A stretch of DNA of 8,481 nucleotides from CAYVCG01 sp964449985. GTDB taxonomy: Bacteria; Bacillota; Clostridia; Lachnospirales; WRAX01. A model generated the notes under the pieces. That model saw only the letters and a list, made by a program, of their open reading frames with translations. It ran no database searches and had not been told where the DNA came from. Where the stretch lies: positions 1-8,481 of the forward strand of contig CAYVCG010000076.1 in the NCBI GenBank assembly GCA_964449985.1. The letters are read 5' to 3'. The translations under genes and the position numbers were made by a program. Shown piece by piece: positions 6,482 to 8,481 of the stretch. Each line of letters begins with the position of its first letter. Position 1 is the stretch's first letter.

Positions 6482-6510
6482 TTGAAAAAATTCATGTAAT
6501 CTGTTAGAAT
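6482..6510 (+). promoter_or_regulatory. Sigma-A-type promoter of rpmB (upstream, P1)
   Basis: TTGAAA (6482-6487) and TAGAAT (6505-6510) with a 17-nt spacer, about 85 nt before the rpmB start. The inverted pair CATGAA (6469-6474) / TTCATG (6491-6496) flanks the -35 box and could be an operator or chance. Confidence 0.6.
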
Positions 6511-6518
6511 GGTTTTTG

Positions 6519-6549
6519 TTGACTTTTATATCTATGATTTTTTTATAAT
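6519..6549 (+). promoter_or_regulatory. Possible second rpmB promoter (P2)
   Basis: A perfect -10 TATAAT (6544-6549) with TTGACT (6519-6524) upstream. The 19-nt spacer is longer than optimal, so this is a weaker prediction than P1 despite the better hexamers. Initiation here would give a leader of about 40 nt. Confidence 0.45.
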
Positions 6550-6594
6550 CTGAGGATATATTTCTTTCAAAAGATTGTAAGGAGGTGCAATAAA

Positions 6595-6798
6595 ATGGCA
6601 AAATGTGAAGTATGTGATAAAAAAGTACGTACCGGGCACAGAATAAGCATAACCCGTAGCCAAGTTTCAAGAAGAGCGAACAGAACTTGGAAACCGAACG
6701 TTAAAAAAATGAAGATTGTCACCGATAACGGAACCGTTAAAAGCATAAACGTATGCACCAGGTGCCTTCGTTCAAATCTCGTAAAACGTGCAATATAA
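6595..6798 (+). CDS. rpmB: 50S ribosomal protein L28 (bL28), four-cysteine zinc-ribbon form
   Basis: Component of the large ribosomal subunit. The 67-residue basic protein shows CEVC at 4-7, the conserved core RRANRTWKPNVKKM (26-39) and CTRCLRS at 54-60. The two CxxC pairs make this the zinc-binding (C+) type; the B. subtilis housekeeping L28 lacks these cysteines. Such C+ ribosomal proteins can act as a zinc reserve in organisms that also carry a C- copy, but no second copy or Zur site is visible here. AAGGAGGTG lies at the right distance before the ATG. It is transcribed divergently from mraZ and followed by a hairpin terminator, so it is probably monocistronic. Confidence 0.96.
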   Translation: MAKCEVCDKKVRTGHRISITRSQVSRRANRTWKPNVKKMKIVTDNGTVKSINVCTRCLRSNLVKRAI

Positions 6799-6813
6799 TT
6801 TTCTAAAACAGTA

Positions 6814-6841
6814 GGCTGCCCATAAAAACGGCAGCCAGTTT
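6814..6841 (+). terminator. Hairpin terminator after rpmB
   Basis: GGCTGCC (6814-6820) pairs perfectly with GGCAGCC (6830-6836) around a 9-nt A-rich loop. It is followed by AGTTTTATATA. The U tract is short, so termination may be partial and some read-through into the next gene is possible. Confidence 0.7.
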
Positions 6842-6855
6842 TATATATACGGTCA

Positions 6856-6866
6856 TGACACTGTCA
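6856..6866. promoter_or_regulatory. Small inverted repeat upstream of the RCC1-like gene
   Basis: TGACA-C-TGTCA, a perfect 5-bp dyad around one base, lies 18 nt before the start codon and just ahead of the AAGGAGG ribosome site (6870-6876). It could be an operator half or a small mRNA stem near the ribosome site. It is short enough to be chance. Confidence 0.25.
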
Positions 6867-6884
6867 AATAAGGAGGTCTTTTAA

Positions 6885-8477
6885 ATGAAGCATTTAAAGA
6901 GATTCACCGCTATTGCTATGTCAGTTGTGTTATTGGCATTATCTCCATGCCTTACCGTAAAAATCCATGCCGCGGCTAACCCAGCTGCCTATTCCACTAC
7001 CGCTGCCTTTTGCAATAGCTTCCTTTGCGCCGTAAAATCCAACGGACAACTTTGCATTCAATTTCCAGACAATTCTTATCATCTCCTAAACGATCCAAAG
7101 GCTCCAAGATCAATACCCATTAAAATCGACACAGGTGTTAAATCTATCTCCACCTTTAATAACACCATCCTCGCAGTCAAATCAAATAATCAGTTATGGT
7201 CTATCGAAGTAAAAGACCCTGCCGGATTATTAGAAGACATAAAAAACCCACAAAACTACATAACCCGAAAAAAACTAATAGATAATGTGGCTTCCATTTC
7301 CAATGGAAATAAGGAATATCAGGTAGCAATAAAAACCAATGGTGACGTTTACGCTTGGAATCGTAATTTTGAATCAAAGTTTTCAACCAAATACACAGAA
7401 GATACTCCCGTTAAAATAATGACCGATGCAGTCTCAATCTCAACAGGAGCTAGTCACACTATGGCTTTAAAAGCAAACGGAGAGCTTTGGGGATGGGGAG
7501 ACAATTCTTTAGGACAACTTGGCAATGGCGAATGCTCAGAATTTATTGTTGCAAAAGGTGATTCCTCTGACTTTTCAGGGCCCTTCGATCCACAAGAATA
7601 TATAGATTACTGCTTTATAGAGAGTTTTCACCCTCCAAAACATATAAGCTATTATATTTTTTTAGAGCATATGTATAAAAATATATCAAATGGGGGTGTT
7701 GCATTTAGCAAAAATCCTAACGAAACAATTAGAGAAACGATTAAAAATAAATATATGGAAGTTTATTTTACAGAGATCCTCTATAATAAGGCTGACTTAA
7801 AAGACAAGGAATTAGGATCAGTGTACTGCCATATTAAAAAACTAATCGTAGACAACCCTATAAAAATAATGAATGATGTAGCGATGGTTTCAGCAGGCAC
7901 AAACCACACCGCTGCCGTAAAAACAAATGGTGACTTATATGTTTGGGGAAGCAATAATTTGGGTCAGCTTGGTGATAATCAAGTTACTTTTGTCAAATCG
8001 ACCCAAGAAGAAGTATATAACAACTTAATACGCCGAAACGAAACCGTATTCCACAGAACATTAATCAACAACAACTCCCCCAAACCCAAAAAAATAATTG
8101 ACGACGTATCATACGCATACGCGGGAGACGGTTTTACTCTTGCCGTAAAGACCAATGGCGAGCTTTGGGCATGGGGAGATAATACAAAATTTCAATACAG
8201 AAAAGAAAAAAGCCTGACCCCTATTAAGATTATGGATAATGTTGCATACGTCTCTTCAAACGGCGAATCCACATTAGTAATCAAAACCAATGGCGACTTA
8301 TGGGTTTGTGGCCAAAACACTGGCGGAAGCCTTGGATACGATTCATATCCTTTCAGCCGCCCGACCACTTTTGAAAAAGTTATGGATAAGGTACTTATTC
8401 CCAAAGAGGCTTCAAATACAAACCCCAAACCTGCTTCAACACCAAAACCATCCTCAACTGCTTCAAAACCTTTATAG
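6885..8477 (+). CDS. Secreted RCC1-repeat (seven-bladed beta-propeller) protein
   Basis: A 530-residue exported protein of the RCC1 / alpha-tubulin-suppressor-like class; bacterial members are usually surface or secreted proteins of unknown binding partner. An N-terminal signal peptide (KHLKR, hydrophobic 8-24, cleavage likely near A29-A31) is followed by seven RCC1-type repeats at about residues 38-60, 83-108, 134-160, 183-214, 331-364, 407-433 and 452-485. Blades 4 and 5 are canonical (for example GELWGWGDNSLGQLGNG, 199-215). Blades 1-3 keep only the VKSNGQLW-like strand, and most blades are introduced by an IKIMDDV-like phrase. About 110 residues without repeats (217-325) sit between blades 4 and 5, and about 38 between 5 and 6. 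The end is a PKPASTPKPSS-type linker that stops at once. No Gly-rich cell-wall motif, LPxTG or SLH domain is seen. AAGGAGG precedes the ATG at good spacing. Base composition resembles the neighbours. Confidence 0.85.
   Translation: MKHLKRFTAIAMSVVLLALSPCLTVKIHAAANPAAYSTTAAFCNSFLCAVKSNGQLCIQFPDNSYHLLNDPKAPRSIPIKIDTGVKSISTFNNTILAVKSNNQLWSIEVKDPAGLLEDIKNPQNYITRKKLIDNVASISNGNKEYQVAIKTNGDVYAWNRNFESKFSTKYTEDTPVKIMTDAVSISTGASHTMALKANGELWGWGDNSLGQLGNGECSEFIVAKGDSSDFSGPFDPQEYIDYCFIESFHPPKHISYYIFLEHMYKNISNGGVAFSKNPNETIRETIKNKYMEVYFTEILYNKADLKDKELGSVYCHIKKLIVDNPIKIMNDVAMVSAGTNHTAAVKTNGDLYVWGSNNLGQLGDNQVTFVKSTQEEVYNNLIRRNETVFHRTLINNNSPKPKKIIDDVSYAYAGDGFTLAVKTNGELWAWGDNTKFQYRKEKSLTPIKIMDNVAYVSSNGESTLVIKTNGDLWVCGQNTGGSLGYDSYPFSRPTTFEKVMDKVLIPKEASNTNPKPASTPKPSSTASKPL
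7323..8312 (+). repeat. Diverged intragenic repeats coding the RCC1 blades
   Basis: A recurrent DNA core, AAAACCAATGGYGA followed by a Trp-rich stretch, appears near 7331, 7468, 7918, 8147 and 8282. Each copy encodes (V/I)KTNG(D/E)LWxWG. Several copies keep 12 or more identical bases in a row at equivalent places, which fits blade duplication within the gene. Confidence 0.6.
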
Positions 8478-8481
8478 CATA

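Noticed and set aside
6425..6670. Minus-strand frames over the rpmB promoter and 5' end
   Set aside because: They are antisense to rpmB, whose motifs, ribosome site and terminator are clear; no supporting ribosome site or family resemblance.
7530..7860. Insertion in the RCC1 gene as a mobile element
   Set aside because: It stays in frame, has no terminal repeats, no target duplication and no transposase or intein motif; it looks like an ordinary inter-blade insertion.
7201..8428. Minus-strand frames within the RCC1-like gene
   Set aside because: Short shadows of a gene with clear signal peptide and repeats; no independent motif or ribosome site.

Overview
The window looks like chromosomal DNA from an AT-rich Gram-positive anaerobe, most likely a member of the Clostridia (Bacillota). 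The evidence is the gene order mraZ-rsmH-ftsL-PBP, the two PASTA domains on the division PBP, a four-cysteine ribosomal protein L28, strong AGGAGG-type ribosome binding sites, TTG start codons and sigma-A-like promoters. I cannot name a genus from the sequence alone.

Left two thirds, minus strand, read right to left. A sigma-A-like promoter sits beside five TGG boxes phased every 10 bp, which form a recognisable MraZ operator. It drives mraZ (transcriptional regulator), rsmH (16S rRNA m4C1402 methyltransferase), ftsL (divisome membrane protein) and a class B penicillin-binding protein (septal transpeptidase). This is the front of the classical division and cell wall (dcw) cluster. An intrinsic-terminator-like hairpin lies between ftsL and the PBP gene and ends only about 13 nt before the annotated PBP start. 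A second terminator follows the PBP gene. The murE/murF/mraY block that often comes next is absent. Instead there is a separate promoter, a tiny 64-residue lipoprotein gene, and an AI-2E family membrane protein whose 3' end runs off the left edge.

Right third, plus strand. Divergent from mraZ across a roughly 335-bp non-coding region with promoters for both directions lies rpmB (ribosomal protein L28, zinc-ribbon form), followed by a GC-rich hairpin terminator. A gene for a 530-residue secreted protein then ends four bases before the window edge. This protein carries seven RCC1-type repeats, enough for one complete beta-propeller, with a roughly 110-residue insertion between blades 4 and 5 and a Pro/Ser/Thr tail.

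Most of the window is ordinary housekeeping sequence. The points worth a second look are the terminator inside the division operon, the PBP translation start (the Shine-Dalgarno points at an AUA codon), the phased MraZ operator, the exported RCC1 propeller, and the duplicated leader in front of the AI-2E gene. I see no mobile element, CRISPR array, tRNA or rRNA.
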